Source: Mucilaginibacter myungsuensis (lineage in GTDB: Bacteria; Bacteroidota; Bacteroidia; Sphingobacteriales; Sphingobacteriaceae). Taken from it: a stretch of 64,000 bases of DNA. The stretch spans positions 248,001-312,000 of the forward strand of contig NZ_JADFFL010000005.1 of the NCBI RefSeq assembly GCF_015222005.1. The letters are read 5' to 3'. The notes beneath the pieces are model-generated. The model ran no database searches, had not been told where the DNA came from, and saw nothing but the letters and a program-made list of their open reading frames with translations. Position 1 is the stretch's first letter, and each line of letters begins with the position of its first letter. Both the position numbers and the translations under genes were made by a program. Of the stretch, positions 33,140 through 42,823 are shown one piece after another.

Positions 33140-34178
33140 CCTTGCACAACGATTTCCTGAAAATCCGCTGCTCCTTCCAAAGGACCTGGCTCCGAGCGGT
33201 CCGGGCCTGCAGGTCATCAGCTTGCTGAACCCCGGCGTGTTTCGGTACCACAAAAAAATATGGTTGCTGGTACGGGTGGCTGAAGGCGTTGCCGAAAAGG
33301 AAGGTGTGATCTTCTTTCCTGCACTGAACGCTACCGGCAACACCGAGATCATTGAAGTACCGTTGAATGATCCCGACCTGATCGCGACAGATGCCAGGGT
33401 GATCAATTACAAAGGCCTTGATTACCTGACGACCATATCTCATTTAAGGTTGTTATCCAGCGAAGATGGCATACACTTTACGGAGCCGCAAAGCTCTGCA
33501 TCCCTGTTTGGCGCCGGTTACCTCGAACGGTTTGGTATCGAAGATTGCCGGGTGACCCGGATCGATGATACGTACTACCTGACCTATACCGCTGTTTCCG
33601 ATAGCGGCGTTGGCGTCGGCTTACAAACAACAAAAGACTGGCAGCATTTTGAACCGGGCGGCATGATCCTGCCGCCGCATAATAAGGATTGCGCCATTTT
33701 CGAGGAAAAGATAAACGGGAAATATTTTTGCCTGCACCGCCCGAGCAGTAAAGAGATCGGTGGCAATTATATCTGGCTGGCTGAATCGTCCGACAGCCGG
33801 CAATGGGGTAATCATCATTGCCTGATCAAAACAAGGCCGGGCCTGTGGGACAGTGCCCGTGTAGGCGCCGGTGCGGCCCCGATCCGAACTGCGCAGGGCT
33901 GGCTGGAAATTTACCATGGTGCCAACGAACAACACCAGTACTGTCTTGGCGCTTTTTTGATGGACCTGGACGATCCATCAAAAGTGATCGGCCGGACGAC
34001 CGAACCGATTATGGTACCGACAGAACCTTACGAACTTAGCGGCTTTTTTGGCTATGTGGTCTTCACCAACGGGCATATCGTCAATGGCGATCAGCTGACC
34101 ATTTATTACGGGGCGGCTGACGAGTTCGTTTGCGGCGCGCATTTTTCAATTACCGAAATATTAAACCAACTAAACTGA
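33132..34178 (+). CDS. Glycoside hydrolase family 130-like protein
   Basis: This 348-residue five-bladed beta-propeller protein has the GH130-type motif RFGIEDCRV followed by YYLTYTAVSDSGVGVGL, and later WLEIYHGANEQHQYCLGAFL. GH130 enzymes are mannoside phosphorylases or hydrolases. The catalytic Asp of that family should lie in the GIED segment (canonical GIEDPR). The Pro is replaced by Cys here. Start at ATG 33132 overlapping the Rieske gene. Substrate cannot be deduced. Confidence 0.85.
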   Translation: MRDLAQRFPENPLLLPKDLAPSGPGLQVISLLNPGVFRYHKKIWLLVRVAEGVAEKEGVIFFPALNATGNTEIIEVPLNDPDLIATDARVINYKGLDYLTTISHLRLLSSEDGIHFTEPQSSASLFGAGYLERFGIEDCRVTRIDDTYYLTYTAVSDSGVGVGLQTTKDWQHFEPGGMILPPHNKDCAIFEEKINGKYFCLHRPSSKEIGGNYIWLAESSDSRQWGNHHCLIKTRPGLWDSARVGAGAAPIRTAQGWLEIYHGANEQHQYCLGAFLMDLDDPSKVIGRTTEPIMVPTEPYELSGFFGYVVFTNGHIVNGDQLTIYYGAADEFVCGAHFSITEILNQLN

Positions 34179-34185
34179 ACACACG

Positions 34186-36411
34186 ATGAAGGCAACATCA
34201 GCATGGCTCTTAAATGCCAACGCTCACCTGAATGATCCTGCGCTACCCATTGTCTTTGAAAAACAGGCGGCGGGCTATTCTTTTAAAGTTCATATGCTTC
34301 ATGATTCCTGCTGGCTGGTCGCGGCCTGGCCAAAAGGCAGCCGAATCGCGTTCCGAATGGCCTATTCACCTAACGACCGGCTGGAACTGAAAAAGCTTTC
34401 GGAAAAGGACGGAAAGATCATTTTAAAGATCAGTTCGCTGATCGGCGAGCAAGAATGCGTTGTCGATCTGCCGGATGCGGAAGCTATTCCCGTATTGCGC
34501 CTGACAACTACCTTAAAGCCAACCGCGCCGCTGTTGTTCCCTTACTGGCCGCGGGATATCGTCGTTCTGGGTGCCGCAGGCAGCGAACTTTTGGCCGAGG
34601 GAGAAATCAAAGTCAAACAGGTGGGCACACGCTCGGGGCAGTTATATTTCAGCTTAACCCGTCCGAAGGCTGGTTCCGTGCTGTACCTGCAAAATTTGAC
34701 AGCGCTGGCAGATTACAACCAGGCCACGGAAACCTCCGCCGGTGAGACCGTAGGCGGCGAATGGCCGGAGATCGGCTTTGCCCTTCCGCCGACGATAAAG
34801 AACAAGCCTTTAGAAGCAGGAAAAAGCTATGTATTGAGCGACGCCCTGATCGCTTTTAGTGAAGAGGTTCCGGCCGACGAACCGGCCATGATACGTCAGT
34901 ACCTGGACCTGACGGCGGCTATTTACTTAGCACTGCCCAAACCGGAGACCAGTTATAAGCACTGGCCGGATATCCTGCAAAAGGGTTTGACCGATCTGCA
35001 AACCAGTCCTGGTTGCTGGTCGCAGGTAGATGGCAATCACTATCTGAATGCTTACCTTTCTGATTATAAAACTCCGCCGGAGATCATGGTACAACTGGCC
35101 GTTTTGTTACCCTTGCTGGATTATGTGGAGTGGACAGATGCTGAACTGGAGATGATGAAAACGATCAAGGACGGTCTGACTGCTTTTTATGATGCTGACC
35201 TGGGCACGATCATGCGCTGGCATCCGAAGATGGCTGATAAAATGGAAGCGGTCGAGGAGCAGATGCAACCCATGGTTATGGATTCCTGGTACCTTAACCA
35301 CCCGCTGCTTAACCTTTCCCGTTTGGCGTTGAAAGGCGATAAGGTTGCTGAAAAACTCTTCCTCGATTCGCTGGAGTTCGCTATAAAGGTGGCCCATCAT
35401 TTTGACTATACCTGGCCGGTATTTTATAAGATGGACACGCTGGAGGTCGTGAAAGCCGAGACCCAGCCGGGAAAAGGAGGTGAAAAAGACGTGCCCGGCC
35501 TGTTTTCACACATTATGCTCCAAGCCTGGGAATTGACCGGTGAAAAACGATATCTGGCTGAAGCCGAGAAGTCTGCCCTACGCTTGCAGGGATTGGGATT
35601 CGAACTCTTTTACCAGGCTAATAACACCGCGTTCTCTGCCGGTGCGATGCTGCGATTATACAAGGTCACCGGAAGGGAAGTGTACAAAGAAATAAGCTAC
35701 CTGTGTATAGCCAATATACTACAGAATACCAGCCTCTGGGACTGCAACTATGGCTACGGGAAGAACTTCCCGTCTTTTTTCCGTTTATTCCCTTTGAACG
35801 ATGCACCTTACACGGCAGCCTACGAGGAGGAAGAGGTGTTTTGTGCCTTGCACGACTATCTCCGCCATGCTGAAGGGGAAGATATGCTGCCTTCGCTCAG
35901 ACTTTTACTGGCGGAATATATCCGTTACCTGGTCGACCGCGCGGTGTATTATTACCCGCCCATGCTCCCTAAAGAAATGCTATCCGAAGAGGTCAAAACC
36001 GGTGAAGTGGACGCGAGTTTATGGATCGCACTGGAAGATATGCACGATGGCTGGGAAAGATCAGGTCAGGTCGGGCAGGAAGTTTACGGCGCAGGCAATG
36101 CTTTCGGTATCCTGCCGCGGCACTATATGCAGGTCGACGGGCAGCCGTTCATGATCTATACTGATTATCCGACCTATGGTTTTTCAGCGAAAAAGCAACG
36201 TCCGGCGAATTTCAGGCTGGCCGGTGATGGACGTCTGAACAGCAGGCTGATGATCGTGAAGACAGGCAAAGGAAAACTGCCTGAATTTGATATCAGGTTG
36301 AAGGGACACCGGGAAGCTTGGAAAGGAACCAAAACGAAGGATGGCCACTTCGAATTCATCTTACCAGGTGACAGCGAAGTGCATATTGACTGGAAAGATG
36401 GAAAAAAATAA
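34186..36411 (+). CDS. Large protein of unknown function, probably (alpha/alpha)-toroid carbohydrate-active
   Basis: This 741-residue protein has a beta-rich N-terminal part (residues about 1-235) followed by a long helical part (about 240-640) with alternating helices and aromatic loops (DSWYLNHPLLNLSRLAL, FSHIMLQAWELTGEKRYLAEA, ALEDMHDGWERSGQVGQ) and a short beta C-terminus. This is the layout of toroidal glycosidases. No signal peptide is seen, so it acts in the cytoplasm. It follows the GH130 gene by 7 bp and probably acts on the same sugar. Confidence 0.7.
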   Translation: MKATSAWLLNANAHLNDPALPIVFEKQAAGYSFKVHMLHDSCWLVAAWPKGSRIAFRMAYSPNDRLELKKLSEKDGKIILKISSLIGEQECVVDLPDAEAIPVLRLTTTLKPTAPLLFPYWPRDIVVLGAAGSELLAEGEIKVKQVGTRSGQLYFSLTRPKAGSVLYLQNLTALADYNQATETSAGETVGGEWPEIGFALPPTIKNKPLEAGKSYVLSDALIAFSEEVPADEPAMIRQYLDLTAAIYLALPKPETSYKHWPDILQKGLTDLQTSPGCWSQVDGNHYLNAYLSDYKTPPEIMVQLAVLLPLLDYVEWTDAELEMMKTIKDGLTAFYDADLGTIMRWHPKMADKMEAVEEQMQPMVMDSWYLNHPLLNLSRLALKGDKVAEKLFLDSLEFAIKVAHHFDYTWPVFYKMDTLEVVKAETQPGKGGEKDVPGLFSHIMLQAWELTGEKRYLAEAEKSALRLQGLGFELFYQANNTAFSAGAMLRLYKVTGREVYKEISYLCIANILQNTSLWDCNYGYGKNFPSFFRLFPLNDAPYTAAYEEEEVFCALHDYLRHAEGEDMLPSLRLLLAEYIRYLVDRAVYYYPPMLPKEMLSEEVKTGEVDASLWIALEDMHDGWERSGQVGQEVYGAGNAFGILPRHYMQVDGQPFMIYTDYPTYGFSAKKQRPANFRLAGDGRLNSRLMIVKTGKGKLPEFDIRLKGHREAWKGTKTKDGHFEFILPGDSEVHIDWKDGKK

Positions 36412-36883
36412 AATAGTTACGGCGATGGTAGAGAGTCCGAAAGGCTCAGGCCAAAAATTCGACTTTGACGAAACAGAAGGACGCTTCAGGCTCAATAAAA
36501 TTTTGCCAGCGGGATTGGTTTTCCCGTTTGATTTCGGCATGATACCCGGCACAAAGGGTGAAGATGGTGATCCGCTTGATATCATCATTATAGCGGAGGA
36601 AAAGACTTTTCCGGGCTGTTTAATTGACTGCCGTATTATCGGCGTTCTTGAGGCAGAACAAACCGAGCGCGATGGCCGGACAGTTCGTAATGATCGGTTC
36701 GTCGGCATACCGGAGGTATCGCAGTTATTCCCTGATATCCAGGAACTGGCGCAGCTGCCGGAAAGCATCCTGAATCAGGTTGAGCATTTTTTTAAGAATT
36801 ATAATGAACAGGCCGGCAAGATCTTTCGGATCATTGCCCGGCAAGATGCGGCTACAGCCGAAAGATCACTGACGGCGCCATGA
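36398..36883 (+). CDS. Inorganic pyrophosphatase-like protein
   Basis: This 161-residue protein has the family I pyrophosphatase metal motif EDGDPLDIIII and a PGCLIDCRIIGVLE strand. The usual Tyr in the FPYDFG-type motif is Phe (VFPFDFG), and the later D-x-K is NDR, so some active-site residues differ from canonical enzymes. It may be a pyrophosphatase or a related phosphohydrolase. Its ATG at 36398 lies within the end of the previous gene. Confidence 0.82.
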   Translation: MEKNKIVTAMVESPKGSGQKFDFDETEGRFRLNKILPAGLVFPFDFGMIPGTKGEDGDPLDIIIIAEEKTFPGCLIDCRIIGVLEAEQTERDGRTVRNDRFVGIPEVSQLFPDIQELAQLPESILNQVEHFFKNYNEQAGKIFRIIARQDAATAERSLTAP

Positions 36884-37017
36884 AACGAAAAATCTATATC
36901 CTATTCTTTGGCCTGGCAGTAGTCAGTTTATTGGTCTGGAAATACTGGCCGAGTCCAAAAGTTAAGTCAAGGGCACCGGTCGCAGTGTGCGGCAGACCGG
37001 ATAAAGAATATTATTAA
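36880..37017 (+). CDS. Small single-pass membrane protein
   Basis: This 45-residue peptide starts MKRKIYILFFGLAVVSLLVW, a basic end plus a membrane helix, and continues with a short polar tail containing one Cys. Its ATG overlaps the pyrophosphatase-like stop codon (ATGA). The coupling supports translation. No family recognised. Confidence 0.55.
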   Translation: MKRKIYILFFGLAVVSLLVWKYWPSPKVKSRAPVAVCGRPDKEYY

Positions 37018-37090
37018 TCCGAACAAAGGTGAAATACCACTTTTTGGAATACAAATTGCATTTATACAACACAAAATCTAATCTACCATT

Positions 37091-37651
37091 ATGCCTACAA
37101 AATCAAACAAAAAAGCGACTGCAGCAGCTGCAAGTCGTACACCAGAAGCCGAAAGCGCTTTAAAAGAGTTATTCATCGACGAACTCAAAGATATTTATTG
37201 GGCTGAAAAGCATTTGGCAACAGCACTGCCGAAACTGATCAAGGGCGCGACCTCTGAAGATCTGAAACAAACCATTACAACCCACCTGGAAGAAACCAAG
37301 AACCAGATCACGCGTTTGGAAAGTGTGTTTGCCTCTGTAGGTGAAAAAGCCACGGCTAAAAAATGCCTGGCCATGGAAGGCTTGTTAGCTGAAGCTACAG
37401 AACTGCTCGAAGATACCGAGAAAGGCACTGAAGTGCGTGATGTCGCCATTATCTCTGCAGCGCAAAAGGTTGAACATTATGAGATCGCCTCTTACGGTAC
37501 CTTGCGTACATTGGCCGGCACCTTAGGTTTCAGTGAAGCACAAGGCTTACTGGATGAGACCCTGGCAGAAGAAAAAAACGCGGACTCTTTATTAACCCAG
37601 GTCGCAGAGAATTATGTAAATGAGGCTGCTGCTGCTGAGGTTGAAGAATAA
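37091..37651 (+). CDS. DUF892 ferritin-like protein (YciE/YciF family), copy 2
   Basis: This 186-residue protein is a paralogue of the one at 22216: ELFIDELKDIYWAEKHLATAL, THLEETKNQITRLESVFA and AQKVEHYEIASYGTLRTLAG carry the same metal-ligand pattern. It has a short Ala/Lys-rich N-terminal tail. It is monocistronic, with its own terminator at 37668. Confidence 0.92.
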   Translation: MPTKSNKKATAAAASRTPEAESALKELFIDELKDIYWAEKHLATALPKLIKGATSEDLKQTITTHLEETKNQITRLESVFASVGEKATAKKCLAMEGLLAEATELLEDTEKGTEVRDVAIISAAQKVEHYEIASYGTLRTLAGTLGFSEAQGLLDETLAEEKNADSLLTQVAENYVNEAAAAEVEE

Positions 37652-37667
37652 GTTTTAGTTGCTATAC

Positions 37668-37695
37668 AAGAGGCCGGTATATCCGGCCTCTTTTT
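37668..37695 (+). terminator. Rho-independent terminator after DUF892 copy 2
   Basis: AAGAGGCCGG pairs perfectly with CCGGCCTCTT across TATAT, followed by TTT. Sixteen bp after the stop codon. Confidence 0.92.
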
Positions 37696-37713
37696 AAATC
37701 TATAACCATCATT

Positions 37714-38214
37714 ATGGACCAGCTATCAAAATCATTGCTCACAGGTTTTATGGGTACGAATGCAATGACCGTGTCCAGTGATCTGATGTCAAAAATATTG
37801 GGTGAAAACTTTAGAGAGCCGGCGCATCTTGAAACCCTGATCAAACGCTTATTTCCACACTGGTCCGGTCATGCCAAAAGGATCTCTGCCTGGGGAGCGC
37901 ACTACGCTATGGGCTTTATCTTCGCCGCAATATACGTGGAGTTATGGCAAACGAAAAAGATCGAACACTCGCTTAAAAACGGGATGCTCTTAGGCCTTGT
38001 TAGTGGCGTGTTAGGATATCTGATATGGAAGGGAACCTTTAAAGCGCACCCTTTACCACCATGGATCAACTACTCGCATTATTATCTTCAGCGAATTCCG
38101 GCCCATATCGTCTTTGCGATAGTTGCTACCTTGACCTATCGGTTAACCGAGTTAAATAATGCCCCCCCCTGTCACACATCCGATACTGTACCAGATGTTA
38201 TAAGCTCAAAGTAA
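37714..38214 (+). CDS. Multi-pass membrane protein of unknown function
   Basis: This 166-residue protein has several hydrophobic segments (SLLTGFMGTNAMTVSSDLM, HYAMGFIFAAIYVELW, MLLGLVSGVLGYLIWKG, IPAHIVFAIVATLTYRL). The pattern recalls DUF1440/YagU-like membrane proteins. It has a Gly/Ala-rich first helix like the 147-residue protein at 42379. Function unknown. Confidence 0.65.
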   Translation: MDQLSKSLLTGFMGTNAMTVSSDLMSKILGENFREPAHLETLIKRLFPHWSGHAKRISAWGAHYAMGFIFAAIYVELWQTKKIEHSLKNGMLLGLVSGVLGYLIWKGTFKAHPLPPWINYSHYYLQRIPAHIVFAIVATLTYRLTELNNAPPCHTSDTVPDVISSK

Positions 38215-38330
38215 AAACAAACAAATGCCAGACTTGTTATCAGATTTCAGCATTTTTTCTTCTACGCCGGCAAGGAGAAAACTATGAAGTCAAGGTGGCC
38301 GAATCTAAATCCGGCCATAACTGTGAGGTC

Positions 38331-38726
38331 ATGAAACTCCAGCTGACCACCGATCTGCTTTACTTTTTAGTAAACCAGGATTACCGTTATCTTTATTCTA
38401 AAACATTGTTCGATGAAGAACAGGATCAGATACGGATCTCGCTTACACCGACCCAAACCAAGCCACGGGTTCGGCAGCTTCCGGCAATGTATGATACATT
38501 TTTTTCAATCAACCGAGAGCCGGTTCAAATGGCCGAAGGCATAGATGACCAGACATTGGTTGTCGTCGAGTTGGAGGCATCTTTAGCGGTTGCATTTTTA
38601 GATCAGGTGCTCCAACCTTTGTTAGCGGTCAGTGCAGACAGTATTATAATTAATATACAGGCGGGACAAGAAGTTGTGCAAAAGCGTTTTGAGCGAAAAC
38701 CTTCAAGCCCGGATCCGACGATATAG
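38331..38726 (+). CDS. Hypothetical protein
   Basis: This 131-residue soluble protein starts at ATG 38331 (MKLQLTTDLLYFLVNQDYRY); the frame is open to a GTG at 38295. It has a central segment with SINREPVQMAEGIDDQTLVV. No known family. The 291 bp after it (38727-39017) contain no gene or hairpin that I can see. Confidence 0.55.
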   Translation: MKLQLTTDLLYFLVNQDYRYLYSKTLFDEEQDQIRISLTPTQTKPRVRQLPAMYDTFFSINREPVQMAEGIDDQTLVVVELEASLAVAFLDQVLQPLLAVSADSIIINIQAGQEVVQKRFERKPSSPDPTI

Positions 38727-39017
38727 AATACGGTAAACGGAGGATAAATAGATCAACGGTACTTGTAATTCCATTCGCATAGATCCATCGACATCTTATC
38801 CGGAACTGAAGGATCATTTCTTAGCAGATCGTTGTTCATGCGATTAATATTATTAGGATATTTTGGATCATTTGCTTCGATGACGATCAAACATCTGAAT
38901 AATACATGAAGCCATCATATTTGGCATGGTAAAGAAGCGCATGCTACATTATATATCCAAGTCTATAACTAATCAATGACCATTAAAACTTAGGCCTCAG
39001 TTACCCGTTTAAATTGC

Positions 39018-41540
39018 ATGTCTAAAAAAGAAACCGACCTTTCCGGCTTTGTCCGGGTGCGCGGCGCACGCGAACATAATCTGAAAAATGTGAACCTGGA
39101 CATTCCACGCGATGCGCTGGTCGTGTTCACCGGCATCTCCGGCTCGGGTAAATCATCCCTTGCTTTTGGTACGCTCTACGCAGAGGCGCAACGCCGTTAT
39201 CTGGAATCGGTATCTCCCTATGCCCGCCGTTTGTTCAATCAAATGGCTATACCGGAAGTGGACGAGATCGAAGGCTTGCCTCCAGCCGTTGCCTTACAGC
39301 AGCAGCGGGGTGCCGCCAGCACACGATCATCAGTAGGCAGCGTTACTACTTTATCTAATTTACTCCGGATGCTGTATTCCCGAGCCGGGGATTACCCTGA
39401 AGGGCAAGGGATCATCTACGCCGAATCTTTTTCGCCCAATACACCAGAAGGTGCCTGCACCGAATGCCATGGCCTGGGACGTATATATGATATTACAGAA
39501 AAAACAATGGTACCCGATGATAAGCTGACCATTCGTGAAAAAGCTATCGCCGCCTGGCCCTCGGCCTGGCAAGGTCAGAATCAGCGTGATATCCTGACCA
39601 CCATGGGTTATAATATTGATATCCCCTGGAAGGACCTCCCCAAAAAAGACCGTGATTGGATACTGTTTACTGAGGAACAGCCGGTGGTGCCGGTCTACTC
39701 CGGTCATACGCACGAGGAGATCCAGCGCTTTATCAAGAATAAGCGGCAGCCCGATTATATGGGAACGTTTACCGGTGCCCGCCGTTACGTGCGGCATACG
39801 TTTGCCAACTCCCAAAGCGCACTGATGAAGAAACGGGTCAGCCAGTACATGCTGAGCAGCGAATGCCCGCTTTGTTATGGCAAGCGGCTTCGGCAGGAAT
39901 CTTTATCGGTCAAATTTGCAGGTTATGATATTGCAGAACTATCAAGGCTATCGCTGGATAAGCTGGCAGCTATCTTCGGGCCTTACGCCAAGGGCGAGGC
40001 TGCTACTCTAAAGAAAATGGCAGCTGCACATCCGGAAAAAGTAGTGGTTGCCAAACGCATCGCGGAAGATTTTGTCGCACGTTTGCAGGTAATGCTTGAC
40101 CTTGGATTGGGTTACCTGACCGTAGAGAGAAGCACGCCGACTTTATCCCCGGGCGAATTGCAGCGGTTAAGGTTGGCCACACAAGTACGATCTAACCTTT
40201 TCGGGGTCGTCTATGTTTTGGATGAACCATCGGCAGGTTTGCACCCTGCTGATACGGAAGCTTTGTTACGCGCTTTGAATAAATTGAAAGCTTCAGGCAA
40301 TTCTTTATTCGTGGTCGAGCATGAGATCGATGTGATACGTCACGCGGACTGGATCGTGGATGTTGGCCCCGCAGCCGGCGAAAAAGGAGGGTACATTTTA
40401 TATAGCGGCGTACCGGAGGGCTTAAGGAATGTCAAAGAATCATTGACCCGTCATTACATTTATGAGGATGCGGTTAAAGGTGTAAGTGATCCGCGTATTG
40501 CAACAGATTGGTTAAAACTAGAAGGTATTAGCCGCAATAATCTATTAAACTTGAACGTAGCCTTTCCTTTGAGCGTCTTGACGAGTGTGACCGGGGTATC
40601 AGGCTCTGGTAAGAGCAGCCTCGTCAGCCAGGTATTGGTGGAACTGGTAGCTGAACAGCTCGGTTTACAGGTTGATATAACCGGAGATACAGAGGCTGAC
40701 CCATTGGAACAAACCGAAATACAAACCACAGGCGGCCATATCGTTAGCGGCATACAAGCCATCAAAAGATTAGTTGTGGTCGATCAAAAACCCATTGGTC
40801 GCACGCCGCGTTCCAACCTGGCCACCTATACCGGTCTGTTCGATCATGTACGCAAATTATTTGCCGCAACCCCGGCGGCTAAAGCGCGTAAATTCGATGC
40901 CGGGCGTTTTTCATTCAATGTAGCCAAAGGCCGATGCCCGCATTGTGAGGGGGAAGGAATGGTCATGGTGGAGCTGCTTTTCCTGCCAAGTGTATATACA
41001 CCTTGTCCGACCTGTGGGGGTACGCGCTATAATCCCAAAACACTGGAAGTGCAGTACAAAGACAAAAATATTGCTGAAGTACTTGGACTGACCGTTGATG
41101 AAGCAGCAAATTTCTTCGATGAAGAGCCTGCGATCAGCCGGGCATTAGAAGTAGTCCGAGAAGTGGGCTTAGGCTATCTGCGGCTGGGACAACCAGCTAC
41201 TGAGCTGAGCGGCGGCGAGGCGCAGCGCATCAAACTTGCCACTGAATTACAGCGCGCCCAGCATGGCCAAACCCTTTACATCCTGGATGAACCGACTACC
41301 GGCCTTCACCCATCCGATGTAGAGCGTTTGCTGCTGCAACTCAACCGCCTCGTTGATGCCGGAAATACGGTAATATTGGTGGAGCACGACATGGAGGTAA
41401 TTGCGGCAAGCGACTGGGTAATCGATATCGGGCCTGGTGCAGGTGAAGCAGGTGGTAAAGTTGTTGCCGAAGGGAAACCAGCAGATATCATCAAAAACAA
41501 GCAAAGCCGGACGGCCCCTTATCTGGCAAAACATTTATGA
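39018..41540 (+). CDS. uvrA: UvrA-like ABC ATPase, class II (no UvrB-binding domain)
   Basis: This 840-residue UvrA-type protein has two ABC ATPase halves: Walker [10 protein letters not shown] at residues 39-47 and GVSGSGKSS near 528, signature [12 protein letters not shown] and [12 protein letters not shown], plus zinc-binding Cys pairs ([32 protein letters not shown]). Between [10 protein letters not shown] and [11 protein letters not shown] there are only about 20 residues, where standard UvrA has about 150 for UvrB binding. So it is a class II UvrA, involved in damage tolerance or DNA binding without classical UvrB recruitment. Coupled to the next gene by ATGA. Confidence 0.93.
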   Translation: MSKKETDLSGFVRVRGAREHNLKNVNLDIPRDALVVFTGISGSGKSSLAFGTLYAEAQRRYLESVSPYARRLFNQMAIPEVDEIEGLPPAVALQQQRGAASTRSSVGSVTTLSNLLRMLYSRAGDYPEGQGIIYAESFSPNTPEGACTECHGLGRIYDITEKTMVPDDKLTIREKAIAAWPSAWQGQNQRDILTTMGYNIDIPWKDLPKKDRDWILFTEEQPVVPVYSGHTHEEIQRFIKNKRQPDYMGTFTGARRYVRHTFANSQSALMKKRVSQYMLSSECPLCYGKRLRQESLSVKFAGYDIAELSRLSLDKLAAIFGPYAKGEAATLKKMAAAHPEKVVVAKRIAEDFVARLQVMLDLGLGYLTVERSTPTLSPGELQRLRLATQVRSNLFGVVYVLDEPSAGLHPADTEALLRALNKLKASGNSLFVVEHEIDVIRHADWIVDVGPAAGEKGGYILYSGVPEGLRNVKESLTRHYIYEDAVKGVSDPRIATDWLKLEGISRNNLLNLNVAFPLSVLTSVTGVSGSGKSSLVSQVLVELVAEQLGLQVDITGDTEADPLEQTEIQTTGGHIVSGIQAIKRLVVVDQKPIGRTPRSNLATYTGLFDHVRKLFAATPAAKARKFDAGRFSFNVAKGRCPHCEGEGMVMVELLFLPSVYTPCPTCGGTRYNPKTLEVQYKDKNIAEVLGLTVDEAANFFDEEPAISRALEVVREVGLGYLRLGQPATELSGGEAQRIKLATELQRAQHGQTLYILDEPTTGLHPSDVERLLLQLNRLVDAGNTVILVEHDMEVIAASDWVIDIGPGAGEAGGKVVAEGKPADIIKNKQSRTAPYLAKHL

Positions 41541-42004
41541 GAAAAGGTACGCCGACCTGCCCGAATTTCAACAATGAAAAATACGCTTGGAAACCCGACG
41601 TCGATTACCGTAAACATCCGGAACTATACCGCATAGGAAAAGGAGAACAGGGCGTATTGATCTGTGAACCATATAAGAGCGAGATCGGTCAGAACTGGCG
41701 TTCTAAAACCGAGGTGATCGCTGTCGAGAGCAGTGATAAGATCTACGTTCAGTTTTTGGATTATTTGGCAAGTAATGATTTTGTCGGTGCAGATATGGCG
41801 CGGAAATATTTGCAAATGGGTTACACCCGTGCCCGACGACACGCCAATTACAAGGGTGGTCGAAAATATGACGCGGAAAACAAGTACGCGTTATTAGAAC
41901 GCGGAACGGGCGAGCAAGTAAAGGCGAAAGCCGACGCGATCTTCTATGCCAAGTGGAAGGCTGCGGAGCATCATCAAACCTATGCCGCCATGAAAACAGA
42001 CTAG
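41537..42004 (+). CDS. DUF4385 domain-containing protein
   Basis: This 155-residue protein has the DUF4385 pattern: YAWKPDVDYRKHPELYRIGKGEQGVLICEPYK and later DFVGADMARKYLQMGYTRARRHANYKGG. It is basic and may bind nucleic acid. Its start overlaps the uvrA stop codon (ATGA), so it is co-translated with the UvrA-like protein. Confidence 0.88.
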   Translation: MRKGTPTCPNFNNEKYAWKPDVDYRKHPELYRIGKGEQGVLICEPYKSEIGQNWRSKTEVIAVESSDKIYVQFLDYLASNDFVGADMARKYLQMGYTRARRHANYKGGRKYDAENKYALLERGTGEQVKAKADAIFYAKWKAAEHHQTYAAMKTD

Positions 42005-42018
42005 AAGAAAACGCGCGG

Positions 42019-42372
42019 TTAATCGCTGCTCTTCCAGTCAGTAAGCAAAACGGTCAGTCCCGCCATTGCTGTAAAAGCGATATTGAACAGCAGCGCTTTT
42101 TTTGTACGGTGAAAGGGTTTGAAAAATGTCTGTATAGCGAACTGACCGATATTGAACGGATCTATCTTGCCATGGGTCTTGAAAGGAATTAATCCTTTGA
42201 TCGCAACAGGTTGTTTGGTAAGTGCAACATAAGGCAATAATACCAATGCTTCCGCTGCGTAGATACGTTTTGCAGTTTTGTTCAGCTTCAATAAACTTGG
42301 TACTGTAAGTAACGCTCCGACAAGGGCGTAATCGATAAGAGAATGCTGTTTTGCGGTGATCGGTTTTTTCAT
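42019..42372 (-). CDS. Small membrane protein of unknown function
   Basis: This 117-residue protein has hydrophobic segments near residues 12-28, 40-55 and 95-112 and ends DWKSSD. Its 3' end faces the DUF4385 gene. It is the last gene of the minus-strand ligD operon, 6 bp after the 147-residue gene. Family not recognised. Confidence 0.65.
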   Translation of the reverse strand: MKKPITAKQHSLIDYALVGALLTVPSLLKLNKTAKRIYAAEALVLLPYVALTKQPVAIKGLIPFKTHGKIDPFNIGQFAIQTFFKPFHRTKKALLFNIAFTAMAGLTVLLTDWKSSD

Positions 42373-42378
42373 GCTGAT

Positions 42379-42822
42379 CTATTTTTTTCGTAATACTTTG
42401 ATGATGGAACCTGCTACAACGCCACCAAAAGTGTACCAGGCGACGGTCATTATTTTGGTCGCTGTCTTACGGTTGACCGGGGCATCGCTAAGGCCCAGGG
42501 GCTTGGTCAGTGTTAATGCGCCAACTCCGGCTGCCATCCCGCTTACGGCACCGATCCACGGTAGTTGTTTCTTTTTACCAAAACCTATCAGGCTATAATA
42601 AACCGCATTGCTTAGCAGATCGGCGGCCATCGTCGCTGCAAATAATTGATCACCGGTAGGCGGCTCGATCCCTGCCGTCTCCATGCCTTTAGACAATGCT
42701 TCTTCGCCGACGAGATCAACTCTGGGCGCCTCGTGTAAGAATTCCTTAACAGCCTGGTGAAGAATATTCAATGCTACCGCACCGGCGATACCGCCGATAA
42801 TACTGCTTGTTAGTTTTTTCAT
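42379..42822 (-). CDS. Membrane protein of unknown function
   Basis: This 147-residue protein starts MKKLTSSIIGGIAGAVALN, with a Gly-rich membrane helix, and has further hydrophobic segments (LFAATMAADLLSNAVYYSL, IGAVSGMAAGVGALTL, MTVAWYTFGGVVAGSII). It lies 1 bp after ligD. A distant likeness to DUF1440-type proteins is possible. Confidence 0.65.
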   Translation of the reverse strand: MKKLTSSIIGGIAGAVALNILHQAVKEFLHEAPRVDLVGEEALSKGMETAGIEPPTGDQLFAATMAADLLSNAVYYSLIGFGKKKQLPWIGAVSGMAAGVGALTLTKPLGLSDAPVNRKTATKIMTVAWYTFGGVVAGSIIKVLRKK

Positions 42823-42823
42823 G

